A stretch of DNA of 64,000 nt from Oceanirhabdus sp. W0125-5 (GCF_027938815.1 NZ_CP115913.1:430001-494000); one strand, 5' to 3'. Counted from the stretch's first letter, positions 47,388-56,831 are shown. Notes: a model not told the origin generated them from the letters alone. Translations and numbers: made by a program.

Positions 47388-49817
47388 TTGTTTCTAGATA
47401 ATAATAAATCTTTTAATAATAGAAAGATATTATATTCTAATAGTGTAAAATCTAAATCAATAGTTATAACCACAGTGGCAGTAATAGCTCTTATTTCATT
47501 GCTTATATTTATAAGCGATGCTATGGTTATGGAGAAAATTAATCAGGTTGAAAGTCTTTATGGTAAATATCATATAAAAATATTTGATATTAATAGTAAT
47601 GAACTAAATATAATCAAGAGCAATAAAAATATTGAGAAGATTGGAGTAGTAGATAACTATTCTGTTAATAAAATTTCTGAAAAATATATAGCTGCAAGAA
47701 TTGGATATTATGATGAAATAAGTAGAGAATTATTGAATATTGAACTAATTGAAGGTATGTACCCAAGAGAAAAAAATGAAATCGCATTTGAAAAATGGGT
47801 TTTAGAATACTTAGATCCAGAGACACAAAAGAATATAAAAGATTATGTTACTATGAATAACTCAAATTTGAATGATAACGACTATTTAAGTGATTTACCT
47901 AATTACTATAAGATTGTTGGATTATTAAATAATAGAAAACATAAAAAGGATACTAAGTTGACAGTAGGTTTAGTAAGCAAGAAACAAATAAATGATATTG
48001 ATTCTTCTAAAAAGAAATATGATGTTTATATTAAATTTAAAGATATAAAAGAAATAGATACAATTGTAACGGACCTAATAAAGTATAATAATATATCAAA
48101 AGATAATATAATTATTAACATCAATTATATTAATGAATTAGAAAATATGAAGATTATTGAAGTGTATAAAGTTCTCATAGCCTTAATTATAATTCTAGCA
48201 GCAACATTAATTTTAAATAATATTTACGTGAATTTCAATTATGAAAGAGTAAGGTATATTGGAATATTAAGAGCTATAGGATGCACTAAAAAACAATTGT
48301 ATGAAATGTTTATTTTAGAAATAATACTTATGAATATTAAAGCAATATTTATTGGAATTGTACTTGGAGTTGTTGCATATATACCAATGATACAGGTATT
48401 AGAGATATGTAACATATATTTACCCATTAATGCAGTTAATGTATCAAATCTGTTATTAGTAGGTGTTTGTTCTGTAATATTAATTATAACAATTGCTGTT
48501 ATGAATATTATAAGAGTTGATGGCATGAATATTTTTGATATGTTGACTATAAACTCAAAGATAAAATATATTAAAGATATAAGATATAACAAGTTTTGGT
48601 ATTCAATTATGCAAAAGATAGGAATAACAACACGATTATCTATTAAAAATTTATGGAGTAATCCTAAGAAAGTTAAAAAAGGAATAATATTTATAAGCAC
48701 AGCATTTGTGTTTTTCATAATAATAAATTCAATAATTCAAACATCTCCTTATGATATGGGGAATTTGAATAAATTGAATACAGACCTTATTATAAAAACA
48801 GACGATATGTGGTTTACTTCATTTGATCTTGAAAAGCTTTCAAAAATAAAAGGAGTTAAAGATGTTTCTTCTTTTCAAAACATGGAAGTTTATGTAGATA
48901 TAACTCAAGGATATCCCAAAAATATTAATGTTAAGTATTCAATGAATGATAATAATTATCTTAGGGCAAATGTAATTGGTATTGAAAAAAATATTTTTAA
49001 GGATGTTAAAAAGAAAATTGGTAGGACTGTTATGGACGAGTTAGCTCGTCAAAGAAAAGTAGTTGTGAATGAAGTATTTGCAGAAAAATATAGTGACTTT
49101 AATGAGCTTAAGGTTGGGGATAATATTCAAATTAGCTTTCCATACTTGGGAACATATGATATTAATTACAAACCAATGAATTTTGAAGTTATAGGTATTG
49201 TTTCTGATGATAATAATAACACCAAACCATATATATATGTGCATAATTTTATTATGAATAAGTATTTAAATTATAAATTCTTTAACCAATTTTATATAGA
49301 TTTTTATGATGGATATACTCTGAATGAACAACAAGAAATGATTTCACAGATTAAAAGAATTGCCTCTAAGAAACATGGAGAAATACTTTCCCCTTCATCT
49401 GTAGAAAAATACAATAATTATCAAAGAGATACAGTAATAATAACAATTATTATTTTATTTATAATTACTTTAATTTCAGTATTAAGCATAATGAATTCAT
49501 CCAATGAATTAATAATGAATAGAGCTAGGGAATTAAGTATTTATAGAATTGTAGGAATGACCAAAAATCAATTAAAAAGAATGGTAATTTTAGAAGGGTT
49601 CTATTTAGGATTAATTAGTTCTACCATTGGTACAATCGTTGGGGGAGTTATAGTCCTTATAATAAAGCATAACAGTAATATTATTTATAGTATTCCATAT
49701 GGATTGATAGCAATATTATTTATAGGTGTAAATTTAATGAGTATAATATCCGGAGCATTATCTTTAAGACGTATAGAGAGTAAGACTCTTGCAGAATATA
49801 TAAGAATGATTAAGTAG
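47388..49817 (+). CDS. FtsX-like ABC transporter permease
   Basis: Large permease of 809 aa with duplicated halves: an N-terminal membrane segment at about 24-42, an outside domain to about 255, three segments around 260-375, another near 430-452 (KGIIFISTAFVFFIIINSII), a second outside domain to about 680, and three C-terminal segments. The MacB-type sequences YERVRYIGILRAIGCTKKQL and RARELSIYRIVGMTKNQLKRM confirm two FtsX domains. TTG start with AGGGGGAAATTAA. It works with the preceding ATPase; substrate unknown, perhaps a peptide antibiotic. Confidence 0.92.
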   Translation: MFLDNNKSFNNRKILYSNSVKSKSIVITTVAVIALISLLIFISDAMVMEKINQVESLYGKYHIKIFDINSNELNIIKSNKNIEKIGVVDNYSVNKISEKYIAARIGYYDEISRELLNIELIEGMYPREKNEIAFEKWVLEYLDPETQKNIKDYVTMNNSNLNDNDYLSDLPNYYKIVGLLNNRKHKKDTKLTVGLVSKKQINDIDSSKKKYDVYIKFKDIKEIDTIVTDLIKYNNISKDNIIININYINELENMKIIEVYKVLIALIIILAATLILNNIYVNFNYERVRYIGILRAIGCTKKQLYEMFILEIILMNIKAIFIGIVLGVVAYIPMIQVLEICNIYLPINAVNVSNLLLVGVCSVILIITIAVMNIIRVDGMNIFDMLTINSKIKYIKDIRYNKFWYSIMQKIGITTRLSIKNLWSNPKKVKKGIIFISTAFVFFIIINSIIQTSPYDMGNLNKLNTDLIIKTDDMWFTSFDLEKLSKIKGVKDVSSFQNMEVYVDITQGYPKNINVKYSMNDNNYLRANVIGIEKNIFKDVKKKIGRTVMDELARQRKVVVNEVFAEKYSDFNELKVGDNIQISFPYLGTYDINYKPMNFEVIGIVSDDNNNTKPYIYVHNFIMNKYLNYKFFNQFYIDFYDGYTLNEQQEMISQIKRIASKKHGEILSPSSVEKYNNYQRDTVIITIIILFIITLISVLSIMNSSNELIMNRARELSIYRIVGMTKNQLKRMVILEGFYLGLISSTIGTIVGGVIVLIIKHNSNIIYSIPYGLIAILFIGVNLMSIISGALSLRRIESKTLAEYIRMIK

Positions 49818-49830
49818 AAGAAGGTATGTT

Positions 49831-51534
49831 ATGAGAGAGTACGATGATTTAAAAGAGCTTTTGTTAAAAAGATTAAATGGAAAAGGCTATAAAGCATATA
49901 AAGAGATACAAGGGCAAAGTTTTAACTTAGGTTTTTTTGAAATTAGGTTTGATTATATACAAGGAGATCCATTTGCATCACCATCTAAAATTAGAATAAT
50001 TGTAGAAAATAACAAGCATGGATTTCCAGGGAAATATTACAAAAATAAGATTAGAGAGATTGCCTTTAAAGACTATTTAACAAGAATAATATCTAATAAC
50101 ATTTATTCTATATATGATAGAGTAAGTGGATCGGGGAAAAGCGGACTCATAGGAATTGATAGACCTGGTCAAGAAGTAATTGATAGAACATCTATAAAAA
50201 TTAATAAAAATTCCATTGAAGCTAGGCTAGAGATAGGACTACCTGCTTTTGGTAGAAAAATTGCAGGTAAAGAAGCCTCTGATATGATTTTAGGATATTT
50301 ACCAAAGATTATTGAAAAATCAATAAATATTAAAAATATTAATGAGAGTTCTTTGGCAAGACATATAGAGCTTGCAGAGGATCAAGAGTATATTAGAGAA
50401 GAATTAAAGAAGAAGGGATATTGTGCATTCATTGCTAACAACTCAATTTTACCTAGAGAAAGTGGAGTATCACAAAGACCTATGAAAGAAGGGGCTATAA
50501 AATTCATTTCTCCTGAATCAATGAAAATAACATTTAATTGCCCACATAGAGGAGAATTAAGTGGAATGGGAATTAAAAAAGGAGTTACTTTAATTGTTGG
50601 TGGTGGATATCATGGTAAATCCACATTATTAAAAGCTCTTGAATTAGGAGTATATAATCATATAGCTAATGATGGTAGAGAATTTGTGATTATGGATAAC
50701 TCTGCAGTTAAAGTAAGAGCAGAGGATGGAAGAAGTGTTGAGAAGGTTAATATCTCATCTTTTATAAATAATCTTCCTAATGGAAAAGATACTTATAAAT
50801 TTAAAAGTGAAAATGCTAGTGGAAGTACATCACAGTCATCTAATATAATTGAAGCTTTAGAGGTTGGGGCTAAAACACTTCTTATTGATGAAGATACAAG
50901 TGCCACAAATTTTATGATAAGAGATCATAAAATGAAAATGCTGATTCATAAAGATAAGGAACCTATTACTCCTTTTATTGATAGAGTTAAGGAGCTACAT
51001 GAAAAACATGGGATATCAAGTATTTTAGTAATAGGAAGCTCTGGAGAATATTTTCATAAAGCTGATACAGTAATAATGATGGATGAGTATAGAGCTATAG
51101 ATGTAACGGATAAAGCTAAAGAGTTATTTATGAAAGAAGAAGTATTTAATAATGAAGAAGCTTTTGATATATCTTGTAATAGAGTTATAATGAAGAATAG
51201 TTTTCCGCGACTTGAAGGAAAGAGTAAGATAAAATCTAAGGGATTAAGCAAAATACTAATAAATAAAGATGAGATTGATTTATCATCTGTTGAGCAGATA
51301 ATTAGTGGAAGCCAGACAAATGCTATAACAGAAATAATAAAATACTCTATAAAGAACCTTATAGACGATAGAAAGAATTTAAAAGATATAATCAATGGAA
51401 TATATACTATTATAGAAGATAAAGGATTAGATGAGATATCATCTAGTAAAGGACATCCTGGAAATCTTGCTATACCAAGAAAGAATGAAATTGCAGCAGC
51501 GTTTAATAGGTATAGGAAACTGAATGTAAAATAA
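49831..51534 (+). CDS. ABC-class ATPase of the ABC_ATPase (COG3044-like) family
   Basis: A 567-residue protein that is not a transporter. The N-terminal part (FNLGFFEIRFDYIQGDPFASPSKIRI, PGQEVIDRTSIKI, LEARLEIGLPAFGRKIAGKEA) is typical of the family. Walker A is VGGGYHGKSTLLKALELGVYNH near 255 and Walker B LLIDEDTSATNFMIRDHKMKML near 352, with KADTVIMMDEYRAIDVTD later. One trypanosome member (MRB1590) is an RNA-binding editing factor; I recall that link from memory, and for bacteria no function is settled. It starts 13 bp after the permease and may be co-transcribed. Confidence 0.87.
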   Translation: MREYDDLKELLLKRLNGKGYKAYKEIQGQSFNLGFFEIRFDYIQGDPFASPSKIRIIVENNKHGFPGKYYKNKIREIAFKDYLTRIISNNIYSIYDRVSGSGKSGLIGIDRPGQEVIDRTSIKINKNSIEARLEIGLPAFGRKIAGKEASDMILGYLPKIIEKSINIKNINESSLARHIELAEDQEYIREELKKKGYCAFIANNSILPRESGVSQRPMKEGAIKFISPESMKITFNCPHRGELSGMGIKKGVTLIVGGGYHGKSTLLKALELGVYNHIANDGREFVIMDNSAVKVRAEDGRSVEKVNISSFINNLPNGKDTYKFKSENASGSTSQSSNIIEALEVGAKTLLIDEDTSATNFMIRDHKMKMLIHKDKEPITPFIDRVKELHEKHGISSILVIGSSGEYFHKADTVIMMDEYRAIDVTDKAKELFMKEEVFNNEEAFDISCNRVIMKNSFPRLEGKSKIKSKGLSKILINKDEIDLSSVEQIISGSQTNAITEIIKYSIKNLIDDRKNLKDIINGIYTIIEDKGLDEISSSKGHPGNLAIPRKNEIAAAFNRYRKLNVK

Positions 51535-51540
51535 AACATA

Positions 51541-51786
51541 GTTGAGAGTTGAAAATGGAAAACGGAAAACGATTGACATTTCTCTACGAGAAATTTTAAT
51601 CTTATTGTTCCATTAACAACAAGAGGTTTACTCGTTTCATTTTGATGAAACATTGTATTTAGAGTACAATATTTTATCAAAGATAAAATGAGTAAACCTT
51701 TTTTTATCTAAAGAACAATAAAATGTAGATTCTCACATTAGTGAGAATCATCCATCGTTTTCCACTTTCAATTTTCAATTGTCAAT
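51541..51786. repeat. Multi-hairpin repeat, intact copy D
   Basis: A 246 bp element. The left arm TTGAAAATGGAAAACGGA mirrors the right arm with about 3 differences over 25 bases. Core: ATTTCTC/GAGAAAT (51578-51594), long-range stem TTATTGTTC (51602-51610) with GAACAATAA (51713-51721), closing stem AGGTTTACTC (51624-51633) with GAGTAAACCT (51690-51699), and between them three gapless hairpins 51634-51651, 51652-51670, 51671-51689. A last hairpin GATTCTCAC/GTGAGAATC is at 51728-51749. Non-coding. Confidence 0.92.
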
Positions 51787-51812
51787 TTCTTTTTAATAAC
51801 CCCCTGTTTTTA

Positions 51813-52580
51813 TTATTCTTCAGAAAAATAAATAAATAGTTTTTTAAGCTTTTCAGAATCACTGGACATTGCTTGATCATAAAAGCTTATTCCATCAGAA
51901 TTTAGTTCATATGGATCAGCTCCTGCGGATAATAACAATGATGCCATTTCATAGTTTTTAAAAACCAAAGCAGCTGATAAAACATGCGTACTTTCGGTAG
52001 TTCTAGAATTAATATCTACTACATCGCTAAGGATAATCCTTAGAACTAAATCTTTATTATTTGATAATACTGAGTCATATAATAAATCTATAGTATATTC
52101 TGATTCAGGAATAGAATTATTCTTAGATATTAAATCATCTTTTGTAGCATTTGATAGAGACGCTTTAACTACAGATTCAATAAAAGATGTCATACCTTCT
52201 ATATCAATTTTTTCAGAATCTATAGAAGCCACATCAAGACTTTCATTAACAACATTATTTACATATGAAACAATATCAGATATATATTCATCAACATTCT
52301 CATTAGAATTTTTATCAGAAGTTTTAAATTTATTAGTTTCCTTGGCAAGCTCAATAGAATCTAAGATTATTTTATGAAGTCCTTTAGCATCTATATTCTT
52401 AGAATCTTCTGAGGTGGAAGCTTCTGACTCCTCATTTAAAGAAGAATCATTAGAGTTAGATTCAAGCTTTTCTGATGAAGTTGATGCATCATAAACAACT
52501 CCTTCATCTATTCCTTTTTTACCACAACCTATCAATGTAATACATACAAAAAGTATTACTAAAAAGTATCTTTTTTTCAT
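51813..52580 (-). CDS. Lipoprotein with ankyrin-like C terminus
   Basis: A 255-residue exported protein. MKKRYFLVILFVCITLIGCGKKG is a lipoprotein signal with Cys19 at LIGC. A low-complexity Ser/Asp/Glu-rich stretch runs from about 25-75, then a helical region and ankyrin-type repeats at the end (DLVLRIILSDVVDINSRTTESTHVLSAALVFKNYEMASLLLSAGADPYELNSDG). Start ATG 52580 has AAGGAGGTATAAA upstream. Function unknown; it probably binds a partner at the outer face of the membrane. The 192 bp to the kinase gene hold nothing clear. Confidence 0.85.
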   Translation of the reverse strand: MKKRYFLVILFVCITLIGCGKKGIDEGVVYDASTSSEKLESNSNDSSLNEESEASTSEDSKNIDAKGLHKIILDSIELAKETNKFKTSDKNSNENVDEYISDIVSYVNNVVNESLDVASIDSEKIDIEGMTSFIESVVKASLSNATKDDLISKNNSIPESEYTIDLLYDSVLSNNKDLVLRIILSDVVDINSRTTESTHVLSAALVFKNYEMASLLLSAGADPYELNSDGISFYDQAMSSDSEKLKKLFIYFSEE

Positions 52581-52772
52581 TTTATACCTCCTTAAGTATA
52601 GATAAACTATACTGAAACTTAAGTATACATGTTCCAAAATCTCTACGTATTAAGGAGTTATGGACTTGTATAACTTATAGTTGAAGTAGTTTATCTATAT
52701 TGTCTACAATAATGTTAACAAATGGAAATATAATTCTTATATTTTAGATGTAAAATAGTTGTAAAGCTGTAT

Positions 52773-54182
52773 TTAGAATATAAGATAAAAGGTTGTGCCT
52801 TTGTTTAATTTACTTTCAACTATTATTTTTCCATCATGAAGATTCATTATTTCTGTACATATAGATAATCCCAAACCAGCACCACCGTTTTTTCTAGAAC
52901 GTGCTTTATCAATTCTATAGAAAGGATCAAATATTTTATTAATATCATCTTCGTTCATGCCTATTCCATTATCTTTAACAAATATACAAGGTTTATTATT
53001 ATATTCAGCAGTACCAAATACTATTAAATCATTTTCTTTTGAAGCATTAAAGGCATTATCTATTAGGTTGCATATAGCTAGTGTAATCATATCTTTATTT
53101 ATATTAAACAGATAGTTTTCTGATGATAGGTGTAATTCTAACAAAATATTAGAACTCTTATGTTTTATTTTCATAGTATCATATATTTCTTTCAAAAGAA
53201 TTGAAGAATCTACCTTCTCAAATTCAATATTTTCTTCCTTCAATCTAGCAATATGTAAGAGAAGCTTTGATATATTTAACAATCTTTTTCCTTCAGAATT
53301 AATAAAGTTTAAACCTTTATCAAAAGACTCCTTATTGTAATCCATATTTTTTAAAAGGTCAGAAAAGCCTATAATTGATGTTAAGGGAGTCCGTATTTCA
53401 TGAGATAGATTATTTATGAAACTTTGTTTTCGTTGATTTTCATCCTCTAATGTAGAAATCTTATCTTCTATAACATCAGCCATGATATTGAAGTAATTTG
53501 ATAATTCTCCTAATTCATCATTTTTATTGTGTTTTAGGTTAATTCTCTTAGAATAATTACCAGATGATATGTATTTTACAATTTTAGTAAGTTTGGTTAT
53601 AGGATTCATTAAAATAGATGTTAATATAAGAGTTAAAATAATGATAATTATTGAAACAACTAAACTTATGTTAAGAATTACTTTAGAGTTCTCTTTGGAA
53701 ACTGAATCTACTACTGAAATATCTCTTATTGTTTTTAAGTAATACTGCTTATTATTAAAAGTAAATTTATGATAAACAAACATATAGTAATTCTTATTGA
53801 TATGCTTCAAAATAAAAGAGCGATCAAGTTGATTAATGTTAGTCAGTTCACTTTTATCAAGTGAAATATTTTTGGAAGAGTTTGAAGCGATAGTTCTGCC
53901 AGAGGGAGTCACTATAGATACCAGCAGAGCAGAATTACCACAAGAGTTTACAAATTGTTTGGAAAAATCATAAAAAGATGAATTAGATTTTTCAATAGAT
54001 GGATTATATTTTAAACTGAAAGAAAGACTTAAATATATTGTTTCTTCAAAATTTAGGTTTCTTGTAATTTCAGTATTAAGCATTTTATCATATGTATTTT
54101 TAGATATGAGAAAGTTAATTGAGAGTAATGCTATAGTATAGATAGTAAGGCACATAAGGACTATTTTATATTTAAATTTCAT
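52773..54182 (-). CDS. Sensor histidine kinase
   Basis: A 469-residue membrane kinase. TM1 is around residues 8-27, an outside domain with NTYDKMLNTEITRNL and SGRTIASNSSKN runs to about 168, TM2 about 169-193, then HAMP (MNPITKLTKIVKYISSGNYSKRI), the HisKA box FINNLSHEIRTPLTSIIGFSDLL, and ATPase motifs NLIDNAFNASKEND, DNGIGMNEDDI and GGAGLGLSICTEIM. It lies 2 bp after its regulator on the same strand. The signal is unknown; the ankyrin lipoprotein downstream might be a partner. Confidence 0.95.
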   Translation of the reverse strand: MKFKYKIVLMCLTIYTIALLSINFLISKNTYDKMLNTEITRNLNFEETIYLSLSFSLKYNPSIEKSNSSFYDFSKQFVNSCGNSALLVSIVTPSGRTIASNSSKNISLDKSELTNINQLDRSFILKHINKNYYMFVYHKFTFNNKQYYLKTIRDISVVDSVSKENSKVILNISLVVSIIIIILTLILTSILMNPITKLTKIVKYISSGNYSKRINLKHNKNDELGELSNYFNIMADVIEDKISTLEDENQRKQSFINNLSHEIRTPLTSIIGFSDLLKNMDYNKESFDKGLNFINSEGKRLLNISKLLLHIARLKEENIEFEKVDSSILLKEIYDTMKIKHKSSNILLELHLSSENYLFNINKDMITLAICNLIDNAFNASKENDLIVFGTAEYNNKPCIFVKDNGIGMNEDDINKIFDPFYRIDKARSRKNGGAGLGLSICTEIMNLHDGKIIVESKLNKGTTFYLIF

Positions 54183-54184
54183 GG

Positions 54185-54847
54185 TTAATACTCAAGTTTA
54201 TAACCAATTTTAAATATGGTTTTAATTCGTTCTGTATTGAGTTTATTTCTTAATTTTTGTATGTGCATATCTACAGTACGGGTATTGCCAAGATAATCAT
54301 ATCCCCAAACATTACTAATAAGTGAATCTCTAGAAAGAACAATATTTTTGTTCAAGATCAATTCTTTTAATAATTCAAATTCCTTTAAAGTTAAAATTAC
54401 CTCTTTTCCATCCTTTGTCACTGAATGTTTGTGTATATCAATGATAACATCATCAAAGGTATAAATTTCTTTGGCTTGAATATTATCAGATGGGCATCTT
54501 TTAAGCAAAGCTTTAACTCTTAATAATAATTCCATGCTATCAAAAGGTTTAACTAAATAATCATCAGCTCCAAGATTATAGCCTTTAATTTTATCATTTA
54601 TGTTATCTTTGGCTGTTACAATAATCACTGGTATTTTTAAGTTTGATATATTCTTCATTAAAGAAAAGCCATCGATTTTGGGGATCATAAGATCCAGTAA
54701 AATCAGATCATAACCAGTGTTATTTATCAATAAAAGAGCATCCTCACCATTACAGGCACTCTCAACAGTATAGCCTACCATTGAAAGATTCATCTTTATA
54801 AGTTCACGAATAGGTTCCTCATCTTCAACAATTAAGATTTTAGCCAC
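54185..54847 (-). CDS. OmpR family response regulator
   Basis: A 220-residue regulator: IVEDEEP acidic pair, phospho-Asp in LILLDLMIPKIDGFSL near 51, VIIVTAK and YLVKPFDS, and a winged-helix domain ending LNTERIKTIFKIGYKLEY. The start is GTG 54847 with AAGGAGTGGTATC upstream. It is the first gene of the minus-strand pair, 189 bp from the divergent fabT promoter region. Confidence 0.95.
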   Translation of the reverse strand: MAKILIVEDEEPIRELIKMNLSMVGYTVESACNGEDALLLINNTGYDLILLDLMIPKIDGFSLMKNISNLKIPVIIVTAKDNINDKIKGYNLGADDYLVKPFDSMELLLRVKALLKRCPSDNIQAKEIYTFDDVIIDIHKHSVTKDGKEVILTLKEFELLKELILNKNIVLSRDSLISNVWGYDYLGNTRTVDMHIQKLRNKLNTERIKTIFKIGYKLEY

Positions 54848-54963
54848 GATACCACTCCTTTATATTTGAATTATAGGATAATTATAACAAAAAAACTGTC
54901 AATTTTAAAAGTTAATAATTATGAGTATAATATTAAAATTTTCTGAACTTACATTTTTTGGTG

Positions 54964-55006
54964 TTGACAAAGAGTGATTTTATGCTATACTTTGATTATC
55001 AAAGTA
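54964..55006 (+). promoter_or_regulatory. fabT promoter with FabT operator
   Basis: TTGACA (54964-54969), 16 bp, TATACT (54986-54991). Over and after the -10 is a perfect palindrome of 8-3-8 bases, TACTTTGA-TTA-TCAAAGTA (54988-55006), whose core TTTGATTATCAAA is the FabT-type operator. FabT therefore probably represses its own transcription. Confidence 0.85.
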
Positions 55007-55036
55007 ATAAAAAAGATTCTAGATAAGGTGATAAAT

Positions 55037-55504
55037 GTGAACAAATCTTTTGCGGTATTAAATGAATTATTAGTTGATCTTTTTAATGATATATTGATAA
55101 TTGAACAGAATGCTCTTGCGGAGGGTAAGTTTAATGATTTATCAATAACAGAAATCCATACTATTGAGGAAATTGGGATGTATGGAAGTAGAACTATGTC
55201 CGAAATTGCCATGGATTTAGGGATTACAGTAGGGACATTAACAATAGCTATGAATAATCTTGTTAAAAAAGGATATGTTAACAGACAGAGAAGTGATAGA
55301 GACAGAAGAGTTGTTGAGATATCATTAACAAGAAAAGGGAAGTTAGCTTTTAGAGTACATGAAAAATTTCATACAGATATGATAAAGAATACTATAGAGG
55401 GGTTAACAGAAGAAGAAGAAGTTGTGTTAAACTCAGCATTAGAAAAATTAAATAAGTTCTTTAAGAGTAATTATAATATTAAAAGAACTGGAAAGAAGGA
55501 GTAG
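55037..55504 (+). CDS. fabT: FabT-like MarR family regulator
   Basis: A 155-residue MarR protein (MNKSFAVLNELLVDLFNDILIIEQNALAEGKFNDLSITEIHTIEEIGMYGSRTMSEIAMDLGITVGTLTIAMNNLVKKGYVNRQRSDRDRRVVEISLTRKGK) in the position of fabT at the head of the fatty acid genes, as in streptococci and clostridia. FabT represses this operon when acyl-ACP is plentiful. The start is GTG 55037 with AAGGTGATAAAT before it; the frame is open upstream but through the operator. It lies 2 bp before fabH. Confidence 0.9.
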   Translation: MNKSFAVLNELLVDLFNDILIIEQNALAEGKFNDLSITEIHTIEEIGMYGSRTMSEIAMDLGITVGTLTIAMNNLVKKGYVNRQRSDRDRRVVEISLTRKGKLAFRVHEKFHTDMIKNTIEGLTEEEEVVLNSALEKLNKFFKSNYNIKRTGKKE

Positions 55505-55506
55505 GT

Positions 55507-56478
55507 ATGAAGAATGTAAAAATCATTGCTACAGGACAATATACTCCGGACAACATAGTTACTAATTTCGATTTAGAAAAGATTGTTGAGACTAGTGACG
55601 AATGGATTGAAAGTAGAACGGGGATATCAAAAAGAAGAATATCAGATGGTGAAGATACTTCAGAATTAGCATTTAAAGCAGCAAAAGATGCTCTTGATAA
55701 GAATAATATTTTGCCAGAAGATATTGATTTGATAATTGTAGCAACAACCACACCTGATTATCACGTTCCAAGCACTGCATGTATAGTTCAAGGATTATTA
55801 GGCGCAAATAATGCTGTTGCATTTGATATTACAGCTGCCTGTACAGGATTAATCTACGGATTAAAAATTGCTAAACAGTTTATGATGGATGAGCGATACA
55901 AAAAAGCTTTGGTAATTGGAAGTGAAGTGTTATCTAGGTTGATAGACTGGAAAGACAGAAATACTTGTGTGCTTTTCGGAGATGGAGCTTCAGCAGTAGT
56001 ACTAGAACAAACAGATGAGAATATTGGTATCAAAGATATTGATATATATAGTGATGGAGCAGCAGGAATGTCATTAACTTGTAAAACAAGACCACTAAGA
56101 AACCTATGTGTTGAAAGTGATGAAGAGTTAGACCACATAAAAATGAGTGGAAGTGACATATTTAGATTTGCAGTTAAGGTTATAGCTAAGAATGTTAAAG
56201 AGGTATTAGAGAATAACAATTTAACAATGGATGATATAAAATATATCGTTCCTCATCAAGCAAATACAAGAATTATTGAAACTGCGGCTAGAAAGCTTAA
56301 AGTAAATAATGATAAATTCTTTACTAATCTTTCTGAATATGGTAACACATCAGCAGCCAGTATTGGAATTGCTTTAAATGAAATGGTTGAGAAAAATTTA
56401 ATCCAAAGAGGCGATAAGTTAATTATGGTCGGTTTTGGAGGCGGATTAAGCTGGGGTTATGCCTTAGTAGAATATTAA
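55507..56478 (+). CDS. fabH: 3-oxoacyl-ACP synthase III (KAS III)
   Basis: First condensing enzyme of fatty acid synthesis, joining acetyl- or branched acyl-CoA to malonyl-ACP. The 323 residues have the catalytic Cys in FDITAACTGLIYGLKIAKQF near 113, His in YIVPHQANTRIIETAARKL near 248 and Asn in SEYGNTSAASIGIALNEMV near 278. It starts MKNVKIIATGQYTPDNIVTN after AAGGAGTAGGT. A gap of 125 bp follows before acpP, with a FabT-type site. Confidence 0.98.
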   Translation: MKNVKIIATGQYTPDNIVTNFDLEKIVETSDEWIESRTGISKRRISDGEDTSELAFKAAKDALDKNNILPEDIDLIIVATTTPDYHVPSTACIVQGLLGANNAVAFDITAACTGLIYGLKIAKQFMMDERYKKALVIGSEVLSRLIDWKDRNTCVLFGDGASAVVLEQTDENIGIKDIDIYSDGAAGMSLTCKTRPLRNLCVESDEELDHIKMSGSDIFRFAVKVIAKNVKEVLENNNLTMDDIKYIVPHQANTRIIETAARKLKVNNDKFFTNLSEYGNTSAASIGIALNEMVEKNLIQRGDKLIMVGFGGGLSWGYALVEY

Positions 56479-56499
56479 ATCTAATATTCTATTTAAAGG

Positions 56500-56551
56500 T
56501 TTGATAATCAAATAATTTGAATATATTATTAAAACTATTTGAATATATTAT
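56500..56551 (+). promoter_or_regulatory. FabT-type operator and 22-bp spaced direct repeats before acpP
   Basis: The palindrome TTTGATAATCAAA (56500-56512) has the same core as the fabT operator. It is followed by a 15-base direct repeat, ATTTGAATATATTAT, at 56515-56529 and 56537-56551, exactly 22 bp apart (about two helical turns). A promoter for acpP and the rest of the operon is probably here. Confidence 0.72.
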
Positions 56552-56603
56552 AAAAGAATTAAACAAAATATAACAAAATGTTAAATTTTAAGGAGGAAGC
56601 AAC

Positions 56604-56831
56604 ATGATATTTGAAAAAGTAAAAGAAATTATAGCAGATCAATTAGGGATTGATACAGAGGAAATCAAAATGGAGACTAAGTTAATTGATGACTTAGGAG
56701 TAGATTCATTAGAAATATTTGAAGTAATAATGTCTTTAGAAGAAGAGTTTGAGATTGAAATTCCAAACGAAGATGTTGAAGGAATGAAATCTGTAAGTGA
56801 AATGGTTAAGTATATCGAAAGCAAGAAATAG
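56604..56831 (+). CDS. acpP: Acyl carrier protein
   Basis: Carries growing acyl chains on a 4'-phosphopantetheine arm. The 75 residues ([73 protein letters not shown]) are acidic and helical with the modified Ser in GVDSLE near residue 36. RBS AAGGAGGAAGCAAC. A structured region of 331 bp separates it from fabK. Confidence 0.98.
   Translation: MIFEKVKEIIADQLGIDTEEIKMETKLIDDLGVDSLEIFEVIMSLEEEFEIEIPNEDVEGMKSVSEMVKYIESKK

Noticed and set aside
51054..51680. 208-codon minus-strand frame opposite the ABC_ATPase gene, running into repeat D
   Set aside because: Antisense of a conserved gene; its start falls within the repeat.
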